Assembly (NCBI RefSeq): GCF_902167145.1
Contig: NC_050097.1
Span: 147,151,982-147,215,981, forward strand
Source of the DNA: Zea mays
Lineage: Eukaryota > Streptophyta > Magnoliopsida > Poales > Poaceae
Reading direction: 5' to 3'
Length of the DNA stretch: 64,000 nucleotides
The notes under the pieces were generated by a model. The model searched no databases, was not told the DNA's origin, and saw only the letters and a program-made list of their open reading frames with translations. Every line of letters begins with the position of its first letter. Positions within the stretch are counted from its first letter, which is position 1. Below are positions 55,746 through 64,000 of this stretch, piece after piece. The position numbers and the translations under genes were made by a program.

Positions 55746-55850
55746 CTATGAGGCAGTGCTTTGCCTTTGAGATGTCTTGCTTCTAGTAGACATTGATGGA
55801 CTATCAAGTAGTAGTGGAATTTGTCTTTTTTTACTGCCGTTCGACTTTGC
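55746..55850. other. Short unassigned junction
   Basis: No feature recognised between the Transposase_28-type fragment and the Mutator-like remnant. Confidence 0.4.
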
Positions 55851-56830
55851 CTTCTCCTTTTATTGTGCCTTCCCTTTTGTTTTCACCTTCTTTTTGTTGG
55901 TTTGGAGGTTGTAGGTGGTGGTGTGGTTTTAGCTAAGGACAGCAAGGGATACTCAATGGCAAGTTGGTCAGGTTGATTTGAGCCATGTCCAGACCTGCAT
56001 ATCAGAAGTGTATCTGAGAAAAAAGGAGTACTAAATAGTCGAAATAACATGTTACTATTCAAATTGAATTATTTTACCTAAGAGTTTGAACCAAAGATTC
56101 CTGAGGCACCTTGGTTGCAATCGAGATACAAAATTACAAAGATAGGAAATATGTCATAAAAATCAAAATGCACATATGGACATATTGAGACATGTTTTAA
56201 GTGATTTGTCGAAGTATGCTTACCTAGGAGGAAAACACATTGTCTTGGGTGTTGAGTCAGCACTCACATGATGGCTCTGCATTCTTTTTCCTTTTCTTTG
56301 GAGGACCCCTGCAAGGCATGAACAACAATGATAACATGTATAATGGACCCCCTTAATATAGTCATAAAATCAGAAAATGAAATTATATAAGACAACATAG
56401 TGCTTACTTCACGGCTACCTCATCAGCATAACACTTTGGGATAGGGACATCATCTGTGGGCTCAGTGTATGTAATGGTCATACACACTACCTTGTTGGCA
56501 GCATGTTTGCTAAACATTTTAAGAAGTTCCTGGTCTGTTGTGATATGTGGAAATGTTTTTTTCAACATTATCATAGTAAAAACATGAACTATCTCATTAT
56601 ATCCATGGGGGTACTTATCAACAATTTCTTCGACAAGGTCCTTGAAATTGCAAACATCAGAATCTACAACCTTGGTGATATTAAAGCATGAAAACTCCTT
56701 CGGACGCTTTTTAGGATTACCAGTGAGTCTGATTTTCAGCAAGTAACTTGAATTAGGGTCCATCCTGTGAATAGACCCACCATCAAATTTATGCATACTA
56801 CAAACATCACCAGGTTCTTGGTACTAGATG
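55850..56830 (-). pseudogene. N-terminal part of a Mutator-like (MULE) transposase
   Basis: The main piece 56796-56404 has SYLLKIRLTGNPKKRPKEFS, FKDLVEEIVDKYPHGYNEIV and TTDQELLKMFSKHAANKVVC, the PB1-like N-terminal region I associate with plant MuDR-type transposases. Splice-like sites suggest more exons to the left: donor GTAAGC at about 56407, acceptor CAG before GGGTCCTCCAAAGAAAAGG (56318, encoding PPKKRKK, a possible nuclear signal), donor GTAAGC near 56225, and an acceptor near 55998. The catalytic DDE and zinc-finger SWIM domains are not seen. Oriented away from the C-terminal part at 57434. Confidence 0.5.
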
Positions 56831-57119
56831 CTCATGCCCAAAACAATGATGAATGAGAAGAATTTACCCTGCAGGAAGCCAAAAAGGGTGTACTCTTTGC
56901 CCTAGTGTCGTCATGCCCTCAATGTTGGGTTGACAATGGAGGGGGCACTCACAAGCGGGCGAGGTTGGCACTTCCTGGTCGTTGGTCGGGGGCGGAACAT
57001 TTCCTGGTCGTCGGCCAGTGCGGATTATGGAAGGAGTGGGGGCGGAGCACTCCCTCCCGTTGATCCGAGGCGGCCACGGCCACGACCTCTATGATGGATC
57101 CCCCGCATGGCCGCCGTCG

Positions 57120-57300
57120 GGATGGATCCGCCGCCTGGCTGCATGTTGAGGTGGAGCCGCAGCCTAGGCTCCAATCGGGGTGGAGCCACCACCTGGGCTC
57201 CAGTCGGGGTGGAGCCGTCTCCAGGCCGCCGATCGGGGTGGAGATGTCACCTGGTCGCCTGGGTCAGGATGGAGCCACCGGGATCGGGATGGAGCCGGTT
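57120..57300. repeat. GC-rich ~30-bp minisatellite
   Basis: GTGGAGCC recurs at the ends of about five units: CTCCAATCGGGGTGGAGCC, CTCCAGTCGGGGTGGAGCC, GCCGATCGGGGTGGAGA and others. It lies between the two MULE parts. Frames through it are repeat products. Confidence 0.7.
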
Positions 57301-57433
57301 GGTTTAGGGTTTGGATGTGGAGATCTCTTGGATGTGGGAAATGAAATGGCTCGAACACTAGTTTGACATCGTTTGGCTACAAACCGACGGTGATGGGACA
57401 CGGATAATGGGAAATCTAAATTTATGGTAATGA

Positions 57434-58080
57434 GTGGATGACTATTTCCCTAATGGCACACAGATAAGGGCTGTAGATTTTAGTGGCTTGGAAGTAATTT
57501 TCTCAACAGATAAGTCACAATGGCCTCAAGTTGAATTGGACCATAAGGTTAGGGCACCTTTAGGAAACAGTGGAGTTGGTATACGAACAAAATTGAACAT
57601 CAAATGTTGCCTTGAAGGTGGGAGGAAATCAAAATCAACTAGTAAAGAAGGGGATCAACCTGCAAAAACAGTAAAAAGAGGGCCTACAAAATGCAAGAGA
57701 TGTGGTGAACTTGGACATAGGCAAACTAGCTACAAGTGTTCTTTAAATGGAACAAAAAAGGAAAAGAAAGCCTAGAGCTCGAAGAAATGCCGGAGAAAAT
57801 AGGCCCTTTAAATAATGGTGCAATGGACGTGTCCCCAAATGAGTCAATGTACTAACTAGTCATTTTTATATGTCAATTCATCATTTTTCTCTACTGACTA
57901 AACATTTTTTTGTAGTCAAGTGATGATCGTAGGTTTACAAGATGGACCGACACATCTTGAAGGTGCCACATGTGCACCTGTACCACCTCCAAGTGTTGAA
58001 AAAGAAGCAACTCCAAGTGCTCTAATCTCAACCCCAACAAGAAACAATTATACCAAGAAGAAAAAGCTTACTCCCTAAAA
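57434..58080 (+). pseudogene. C-terminal part of a Mutator-like transposase (zinc knuckle)
   Basis: The frame 57434-57775 has PTKCKRCGELGHRQTSYKC, a CCHC knuckle (CX2CX4HX5C) typical of the MULE C-terminus, then LNGTKKEKKA and a stop. A likely intron (GTACTAAC donor near 57850, TTTTTTTGTAG acceptor at about 57914) leads to a last exon with VPVPPPSVEKEATPSALIS and a Lys-rich end (KKKKLTP, stop near 58077). The first part, SQWPQVELDHKVRAPLGNSG, also fits a MULE tail. No terminal inverted repeat was found. Confidence 0.55.
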
Positions 58081-58476
58081 GAACAGATGTTGATGAAAAT
58101 CATTTAGTTTGCTTTTTGTGTGATTGTGTGTGACTATGGACTAGGTGCTAAATTGTGTGACTGTGAATTGTGTGCTATCAAAATTGAGCACTATTTTACT
58201 ATGTATGGATCCTATCAAAATTAAGACAAAATGATGTCAAGATTATGCATTAGTTGACAACACTGCAGGTTCTTGTATGGTTGTCAGTATTTAGTGTTTT
58301 GGTGTTTGAGTAGAGAATGCAGGGCCCAAGAATGAAATGTAGAAACAGTTTTCTAGTTCCTACATGTCTGTCATGACCATATTCATAAATATAGAAACAA
58401 CATGGAACCAATCATGGTTGGTTTGTCAAAACCTAGACAGTAGCATGCATTGTTCTATCAAAAGAATGGTTAGACA
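58081..58476. other. Unassigned sequence, no gene
   Basis: AT-rich with GTGTGATTGTGTGTGACTATGG-like low complexity near 58120. It may be the 3' flank of the MULE. Nothing else seen. Confidence 0.4.
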
Positions 58477-59072
58477 TGTTGGGGCGAAGGCACAACGCCC
58501 TCTCGCTCGAGCAGCTACAATGTCAAAGAGGATTGAAGAGAAGACTGGAGAGCGTGAAGGCTGAAGAGTGAACTCCTCTACGGAGGAAGTGCACGGAGAA
58601 AGCGCGGGCGAAGACTCGGGCGCTCCCTCCGCCTGACGGGCCAGAACGAAGACCATCGAGAATTCCGAAGGCTGAGCATCTGGCATGCGAAGGCCATGTG
58701 GTTTAACCTACTACTAATTGTAATAAGGGGCACATGTATAGTCGGCCCATGTTACAGGATCCCACCTGTAGGCCGCTATGCGGGCTAAGTTGTTAGTGTG
58801 TCAGCCCATGTTTGTAATTAATTACGTTGTAATGACCAGTCATAAACCCCCAAGGGAGAATATTCCGGGAATAATGTAGGTAACCGAGGGTTTAATCGTC
58901 TTTGACGGGGCAGGGCCAACCCTCGGTTACCTATAAATACCCCCGTACAACACCATTGCGGGGGACGGGAAAAAACATTGTTTCCCTAATACATTGTGTA
59001 ACTTGGCATCAAACCTTTTCCTGTTTTTCCACTGTTTGAGCTTGACTGACCACGAGTTAACGTGTTCCAACA
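58477..59072 (+). repeat. 5' LTR of element C
   Basis: TGTTGGGGCGAAGG...GTGTTCCAACA, 596 bases. TATAAATA is at 58932-58939, followed directly by the inverted repeat CCCCCG (58940-58945) / CGGGGG (58959-58964). Confidence 0.85.
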
Positions 59073-59090
59073 TTTGGCGCCCACCATTCG
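59073..59090 (+). other. Primer-binding site of element C
   Basis: TTTGGCGCCCACCATTCG directly follows the LTR end. Confidence 0.65.
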
Positions 59091-59113
59091 TGCTACAACA
59101 AACCATTCCCGCG

Positions 59114-60840
59114 ATGGCCCCCAAGAGAGCAAATTGCAAGGCCGCCACTTCCATCGACGATGCATCGAAGGCGACCCTTTGGTTGAAAAGAAAGACAAGG
59201 CTCCCATTGTGGACGACATCCCTCAGGAGGCCTTCGACGATGAGGCAGTCAACAACAAAAGGCAACACCAAGATAATTTGCTTACGCCGGAGGGCACTGC
59301 GCGCACCTGCAACTCTGAGGGGGTACCTGAAGCACCCCACCAGGCTTCATCCACCCAGAGGCAGAAGACACCATCGAAGACGACAAAATCATAGGAATTT
59401 TAGCCGAAGACCAACTCAAGTTGTGAGCCCTGCGCATCAAGAACAATCATTTACAGAAACAGAAAGAAATACTCGTAGCCAAGCACCACCGCATCAACAT
59501 GCAGGCCAAAGTCAGGCAGATGATACAAGATGAGGAGCAAAAGGCCAGAGAGCTGGAACAACAAATTGCAGATATGCAAGACGAAGGCTCACACCACAAG
59601 CAACGAAGCCCTCTCATCACTACAACCATTTTCCAGGGGATTAATTACCTTGACGAGCGAAGCCCACTTGCACCACTACTCCAGGCATCACCCTGGCCCA
59701 ACAACTTCAGAGCAGGTGCTTACCCCAAGTACAACGGTAGCACAGACCTAGCACAATATATCATGAGCTACCAGGTTGAGATTGCATCGTCCAGAGGGGA
59801 CGACGCCACCATGGCCAAATCATTCATCATAGCACTCGAGGGCCTAGCCCTGACATGGTACTCCAGACTACTGCCACTATCCATCGAGTCATGGAAAACA
59901 CTCCGCGACAAGTTCTTGCTGAATTTCCAAGGATACAGGCCGAACACAGATGCCTTGGCTAAATTATCACTTTGTAGACAACAGGAGACAGAAACCCTCT
60001 AGGAGTACTACAAAATGTTCCTCCTCCTGAAATCTCAACTGCCATCTGTCGATGACCACATAGCCATCCACTATGCAATCAGTGGTCTCCGCGCCGGCGT
60101 TTTGTACAGCCATTGCATGAGAGATCCACCCAAAAACTTGCAAGAACTATATCAATTATTCGAAAAGTATGCAAAGTGATAATTCACAACGATATGGGTC
60201 ATACCGCAAGATAGAATCACAACGAAAACCCAAGGACACCCCGCAGTCCAGCAGGATATGGGTCATACCGGCGCAGTCTGAATCCGGCAGGCGAAACCAC
60301 AACCAGCAGCAAGTGAACACCAACGCCAACCAGCACCCCACTGGATACACAGCTCGCCGCCAAGAGTACCCCACATAACAGGGCCACAGCACCAACCCCA
60401 GATGTAGAGGAAGAGGCCGAGCCCCACAACCGTGAAGGTTCTACATCCTTTTTCGCGGCAAAGACTCCGCACATCCCACCAGTTACTGCCCCGAAACCAA
60501 GGCCACCAAAGACAGAATGGCCAGAAATCAGTCAGCCAACCACCAACAAGTTGTTGCACACACCTACCATCCCCAACAATACCACCAGCGATAATTCCAC
60601 AGTGAACCAATCCACCCCAACTAGCCCAACCATATGTACCAGTAGCACCAAGAGATCCAAGTCCTCCTTCCACCTCCACATCACCAAATTCCACCACCCC
60701 CACCGGCACCAAAACAAGAGGACTTCACCGAACAACCTTTTCGTGGGGTCATCCACATGATTACCGGAGGATCAAGTGCAGACTTCGACACTAAACAGTA
60801 GAAGAATGATCACTACCGCAGAGTCAATCACGTAGCCCTC
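59114..60840 (+). pseudogene. Gag of element C, broken
   Basis: ATGGCCCCCAAGAGAGC at 59114 is a good start shortly after the primer site. A frame change near 59190 leads to DKAPIVDDIPQEAFDDEAVN, then a stop near 59390. The best piece, 59499-60002, has a coiled coil (EEQKARELEQQIADMQDEGS) and the gag core (GAYPKYNGSTDLAQYIMSYQ, LALTWYSRLLPLSIESWKTL), ending with TAG at 60000-60002. The core continues in frame after this stop (YYKMFLLLKSQLPSVDDHIA). Beyond 60180 the sequence is shifted, and no zinc knuckle was located with certainty. Confidence 0.75.
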
Positions 60841-60849
60841 ACTGGGCCG

Positions 60850-61521
60850 GTGGTTCAAACAAAATGGTCTCACGTACCAATCGCCTTCGACGCAATAGAC
60901 GTCGATCTACACAGTGCGCCGCACGCAGATGCCATGGTGATCAACTGTCATGTGGTAGGTTCGGATCTACATAAAGTATTGGTCGACAATGGCAGCCAAG
61001 CCAATATCAACTTCTTGCACGCTTTTGACCGCATGGGCATCAGCCACAGCCTCCTCAAGCCTGCAGATAATCCTCTATACGGTTATGGAGGCAAAGGAAG
61101 CTTTCCCATCGGCAAAATAGAACTGCCTCTGTCCTTTGGCGTGGCAACCAACGCGCGAAGTGAACAAGTCACCTTCCACATCGTCGACATGGTCTACCCA
61201 TACAACGCCATAATGGGGCGTGGATCCATCAATAAGTTTGAGGCAGCAATACACGGACTCTATCTATGCATGAAAATACTAGCCCCTCAAGGTGTAATTA
61301 CAGTTTATGGAGACCAACAAGCAGCCAGGAACATAGACAGAGACTTTGTCCCAGAAAAGCGCAACGTGCATTGCCTAACAATAGAACATGAAGACAACAA
61401 CGGTTCTCGCCCAACTAAACACAAAAAAGTCAATGCACAATGCAGAGTAATGAGGGAACCAAGACAGTCGCCCTTGATCCCGCAACTCCCAAGCAATCAG
61501 CAAAGACCTCTCACCAAATGA
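60850..61521 (+). pseudogene. Aspartic protease region of element C
   Basis: Longest uninterrupted piece of this element, 223 codons. HKVLVDNGSQANINFLHAFD holds the active-site segment with D46-N47-G48-S49 (the usual second residue is G, S or T, though DNGS is common in this lineage). The second-loop region reads YNAIMGRGSINKF. As part of a broken gag-pol it is not functional on its own. The methionine is an arbitrary in-frame start. Confidence 0.75.
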
Positions 61522-61847
61522 GGAAGCAAGACTTCTCTCCTGCCTTAACTACATCAAAGACGTCTTTGCATGGTCTGCTTTAGACCTAGTCGGGGTCAGC
61601 CGCACAATCATCAAACACAGTCTGGGCATCGACCCCTCTAAGTGCCCAAGGAAGCACCGGTTACGAAAAATGTCAGACGAAAAAACAGAAGCAACGAAAG
61701 CTGAAGTGCACTGTTTATTAGAAGTGGAGTTTATCGAGCCAATAGCCTACCCCACCTAGCTTGCCAACATCATCATGGTACAGAAGAAAAATGGGAAATG
61801 GAAAATGTGCATTGATTTCACCAACCTCAACAAAGTCAAAAGAGAAA
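61522..61847 (+). pseudogene. Start of reverse transcriptase of element C, truncated
   Basis: Recognisable RT N-terminal segments (DPSKCPRKHRLRKMSDEK, then NIIMVQKKNGKWKMCIDFTN) with an in-frame TAG near 61757. The domain stops before the catalytic motifs because the Sirevirus LTR begins at 61848. Confidence 0.75.
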
Positions 61848-63221
61848 TGTGCCCTTGGGCCATTTCTATATTGTTTTGGTGATTAAGTGCCCAACACATA
61901 TTATCTAAGTGTTAAATTGTGCCAAAGATTGAAGAAGTGAAAATCATGTAACAAGGTACGTTTCTAGACTTAGTACATTGATTTGGGTACTAATGTATTG
62001 TGTCTAAGTGCTAGAAACAGGAGAAAATATATTGAGAAAGAGTTGGCTGTGTACAGCCAACTGCTGCTCGGTCTGGGTGCACCGGACTGTCTGGTGGTGC
62101 ACCGGACCGTGTCCGGTGGTGCATCGGACAGTGCCTGGTGCGCCAGACGAGTCCAAGGTGAACCGGCCGCTCTCGGGACTCGACGGCGACGTACGACTAT
62201 AATTCACCGGACTATCCGGTGGTGCACCGGACTGTCCGGTGAGTCGTCCGCGGCGAAGTCGTCGCTCTCGGGAAAAGTTCAACGGCGTACGGCTAAAATT
62301 CACCGGACTGTCCGGTGGTGCACCGGACTGTCCGGTGAGCCAACGGCCGCCAGCGCAATGGTCGACCGCACAATCCGCAGCCGACGCGTGGCCCGTGTCA
62401 ACGGTCGGCTGGGGGCACCGGACTATCCGGTATGCACCCGATAGTGTCCGGTGCGCCAACCAGCCCGGAGTTGCAACGGTCGGCTGCGCCAAATTAGGAA
62501 GGAGATCCGCACCGGACATGCTATAGTGACTGTCTGGTGGTGCACCGGACTGTCCGGTGCGCCACCCGACAGAAGGCAAGAATTGCCTTCCTTGTTGGTC
62601 TCCAACGGCTCCTAGCTGCCTTGGGGCTAAAAAACGGACCCCTAGGCGCATGGAGGAGTCACCCAAGCAATCACTAAGCAATTCTAAGTCTCCACACTCC
62701 GTGTCCACGCACTTGATCGATCGTGTTAGTGATTTGAGCTCTGTTCTAGTTGTGAACTCTATGTGCTTCATTTGAGCTCAAGTCTTGGCTTGTGTGCGTG
62801 TGTGTGCTGTGGATTTGTGTGTGTTGCTCCTAACCTTACTCTTATGTTTTCATTGTGATCTTTTGTTGTAAGGGCAAGAGGCTCCAACTTGTGGAGATTC
62901 CTCGCAAACGGGAAAAGATATAAGCAAGAAAAGCCGTGGTATTCAAGTTGATCTTTGGATCACTTGAAAGGGGTTGAGTACAACCCTCGTCCATTGGAAC
63001 GCCACAACGTGGAGCTAGGCAAGTGTTATACTTGGCCGAACCATGGGATAAATCACTGTGTCTCTTGTGTTGTCTTTCTTTGTGACTATTGTGATTCGCA
63101 AGAGCTCACTCTATAGCCACTTGGTTCTTTTGAGCACTAACATCTTTATTACCAAGTTTTGTGGCTATTAGTTGTTGAATTTTACAGGATCACCTATTCA
63201 CCCCCCCTCTAGGTGCTCTCA
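61848..63221 (+). repeat. 5' LTR of the Sirevirus
   Basis: TGTGCCCTTGGGCC to CTAGGTGCTCTCA, 1374 bases. Inserted in the RT of element C. Contains repeated palindromes (separate entry). Frames inside, such as 62771-62004, are read through the repeats and are not genes. Confidence 0.85.
62205..62559 (+). promoter_or_regulatory. Palindromic CACCGGAC / GTCCGGTG repeat cluster
   Basis: CACCGGACTGTCCGGTG or a close variant occurs in pairs at 62205-62241 and 62301-62337, and singly near 62416 and 62543. Looser copies lie at 62079-62130. Such repeated palindromes in Sirevirus LTRs have been proposed as regulatory sites. Confidence 0.75.
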
Positions 63222-63236
63222 ATTGGTATCAGAGCT
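63222..63236 (+). other. Primer-binding site of the Sirevirus
   Basis: ATTGGTATCAGAGCT directly follows the LTR end. TGGTATCAGAGC is the exact usual complement of the initiator-Met tRNA 3' end. Confidence 0.9.
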
Positions 63237-63271
63237 GTTCTCTTCACGTAAGGGACTAATCGCCCAAAGAG

Positions 63272-64000
63272 ATGGATCCTAAGGGAAAGGGGATGGTGGT
63301 CAACGACAAGGAAAAGGAGTCCTTCTTCAACGAGCCTAGAGATGACAAGCCCACTGACTCTGGCTCGAGTCACAAAAAGAAGGACGGGAAGAAGAAGAGG
63401 CGCATCAAGAAGATCGTGTACTACGACAACGACGAATCTTCTTCTTCACCAAGAGACGACGACAACGAGAAAAAGAAACCGGTTAATTCAAATTATTCAT
63501 TTGATTATTCTCGTATTCCTTATAATTGCAATGCTCATTTGCTTTCAATTCCTCTTGGTAAACCACCACACTCTGATGGAGAGGACTACTCTTTTTGGAG
63601 TCACAAAATGCGTAGTCATCTATTCTCTCTCCATCCTAGTATTTGGGAGATAGTCAAAAAATGGAATGCAATTTGATAGTACGGATAACCCTGTGTTTAT
63701 TAATGAGCAAATCCATAAAAATGCACAAGCTACCACTGTTTTGCTAGCATCTTTGTGCAGGGATGAGTACAACAAGGTGAGCGGCTTGGACAACGCCAAG
63801 CAGATCTGGGACACCCTCAAAATATCACATGAGGGAAACGACGCCACCATGATCACCAAAATGGAGTTGGTGGAAGGCAAGCTGGGAAGGTTCGCTATGA
63901 TCAGGGGAGAGGAGCCAACACAGACGTACAACAGGCTGAGCCAACACAGACGTACAACAGGCTCAAGACCCTGGTCAACAAGATTAGGAGCTATGGGAGC
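63272..64000 (+). pseudogene. Gag start of the Sirevirus, frameshifted
   Basis: ATG at 63272 opens MDPKGKGMVVNDKEKESFFN, a typical Opie/Ji gag start, followed by a Lys/Ser/Asp-rich region with KKRRIKK (possible nuclear signal) and the gag core start YSFWSHKMRSHLFSLHPSIW. An A6 run at 63656-63661 shifts the frame, and a TGA follows at 63674. Gag sequence continues in another frame (FINEQIHKNAQATTVLLASL, DNAKQIWDTLKISHEGNDAT). A 26-base tandem duplication at 63912-63963 shifts it again. Capsid protein; this copy is dead. Confidence 0.85.
63912..63963 (+). repeat. Perfect 26-bp tandem duplication inside gag
   Basis: GAGCCAACACAGACGTACAA plus CAGGCT occurs twice without a gap. 26 is not a multiple of three, so it disrupts the frame. 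Confidence 0.95.

Larger units (their letters stand above)
58477..61847 (+). mobile_element. Gypsy/Tat-like element, 5' half only (element C)
   Basis: 5' LTR 58477-59072, primer site, decayed gag, protease and the start of RT, cut at 61847 by the Sirevirus. The primer site TTTGGCGCCCACC resembles that of T-young. The coding order gag-PR-RT is normal for Gypsy. The rest should resume beyond the window, after the Sirevirus. Confidence 0.8.
61848..64000 (+). mobile_element. Opie/Ji-type Sirevirus (Copia), 5' part
   Basis: 5' LTR, tRNA-Met primer site and start of gag are visible, and the element continues past the window. LTR palindromes and the LTR end CCCCCCTCTAGGTGCTCTCA followed by ATTGGTATCAGAGC are hallmarks of maize Sireviruses. 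The frame is broken in gag. Confidence 0.85.

Noticed and set aside
56503..56691. Plus-strand frame opposite the MULE N-terminal part
   Set aside because: Shadow of the recognisable minus-strand coding segment.
62004..62771. 255-codon minus-strand frame in the Sirevirus LTR
   Set aside because: Reads through repeated palindromes (TGQSGAPPDSP repeats) within the LTR. No independent evidence of coding.

Overview
The window looks like intergenic, transposon-packed DNA of a large-genome panicoid grass. Maize or another Zea is the best guess, because several blocks resemble maize repeat families from memory: a Huck-like Tat/Gypsy polyprotein, an Opie/Ji-type Sirevirus LTR with CACCGGAC...GTCCGGTG palindromes, cinful/zeon-like CTTCG-rich LTRs and a Cassandra-type TRIM. 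No database was searched, so family names are provisional and another Andropogoneae species is possible. I found no convincing host gene. Every long open frame belongs to a transposable element or is a chance frame in GC-rich LTR sequence.

Layout. 1-5447: a non-coding LTR element with a 3.8-kb LTR (element A), inserted in a Huck-like Gypsy element. 5448-~14405: that Huck-like element on the minus strand, with decayed gag-pro-RT-RH-IN and the tail of an antisense plus-strand gene. 14411-14993: LTR end of another A-family copy, in which the Huck-like element apparently sits. 14994-20100: LTR-like remnants without genes. 20101-48944: a deep nest. The outer element X (minus strand, protease and gag pieces at each end) holds an old, broken element T-old (21831-47424). 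T-old holds a long-LTR non-coding element B (26030-44373, TSD GTATG). B holds a very young element T-young (28529-36029, TSD AGTGC, two LTRs that read identical) and a solo LTR (39953-40650, TSD CCTGT).

48945-50290: mostly anonymous, with two possible MITEs. 50290-54780: an LTR of the A/B superfamily with a ~1.4-kb internal tandem duplication and a complete 800-bp Cassandra-type TRIM (51845-52644, TSD GTTAA) carrying 5S-rRNA-like sequence. 54786-55745: fragment of another antisense Transposase_28-type gene. 55800-58080: two divergently oriented parts of a Mutator-like transposase. 58477-61847: the 5' half of a further Gypsy element (LTR, gag, protease, start of RT), cut by an Opie/Ji-type Sirevirus that runs off the window (61848-64000).

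The most interesting system is T-young. It has no pol. It consists of an intact gag on one strand and, on the other, a three-exon gene with a Transposase_28-like N-terminal part and a coiled-coil C-terminal part. That gene has its own TATA box, a canonical -1 slippery heptamer exactly where the frame changes, tandem repeats between the two convergent genes, and an 18-bp motif repeated on both sides of it. T-old shares this architecture, and a fragment at 54786-55745 shares the promoter and first exon.
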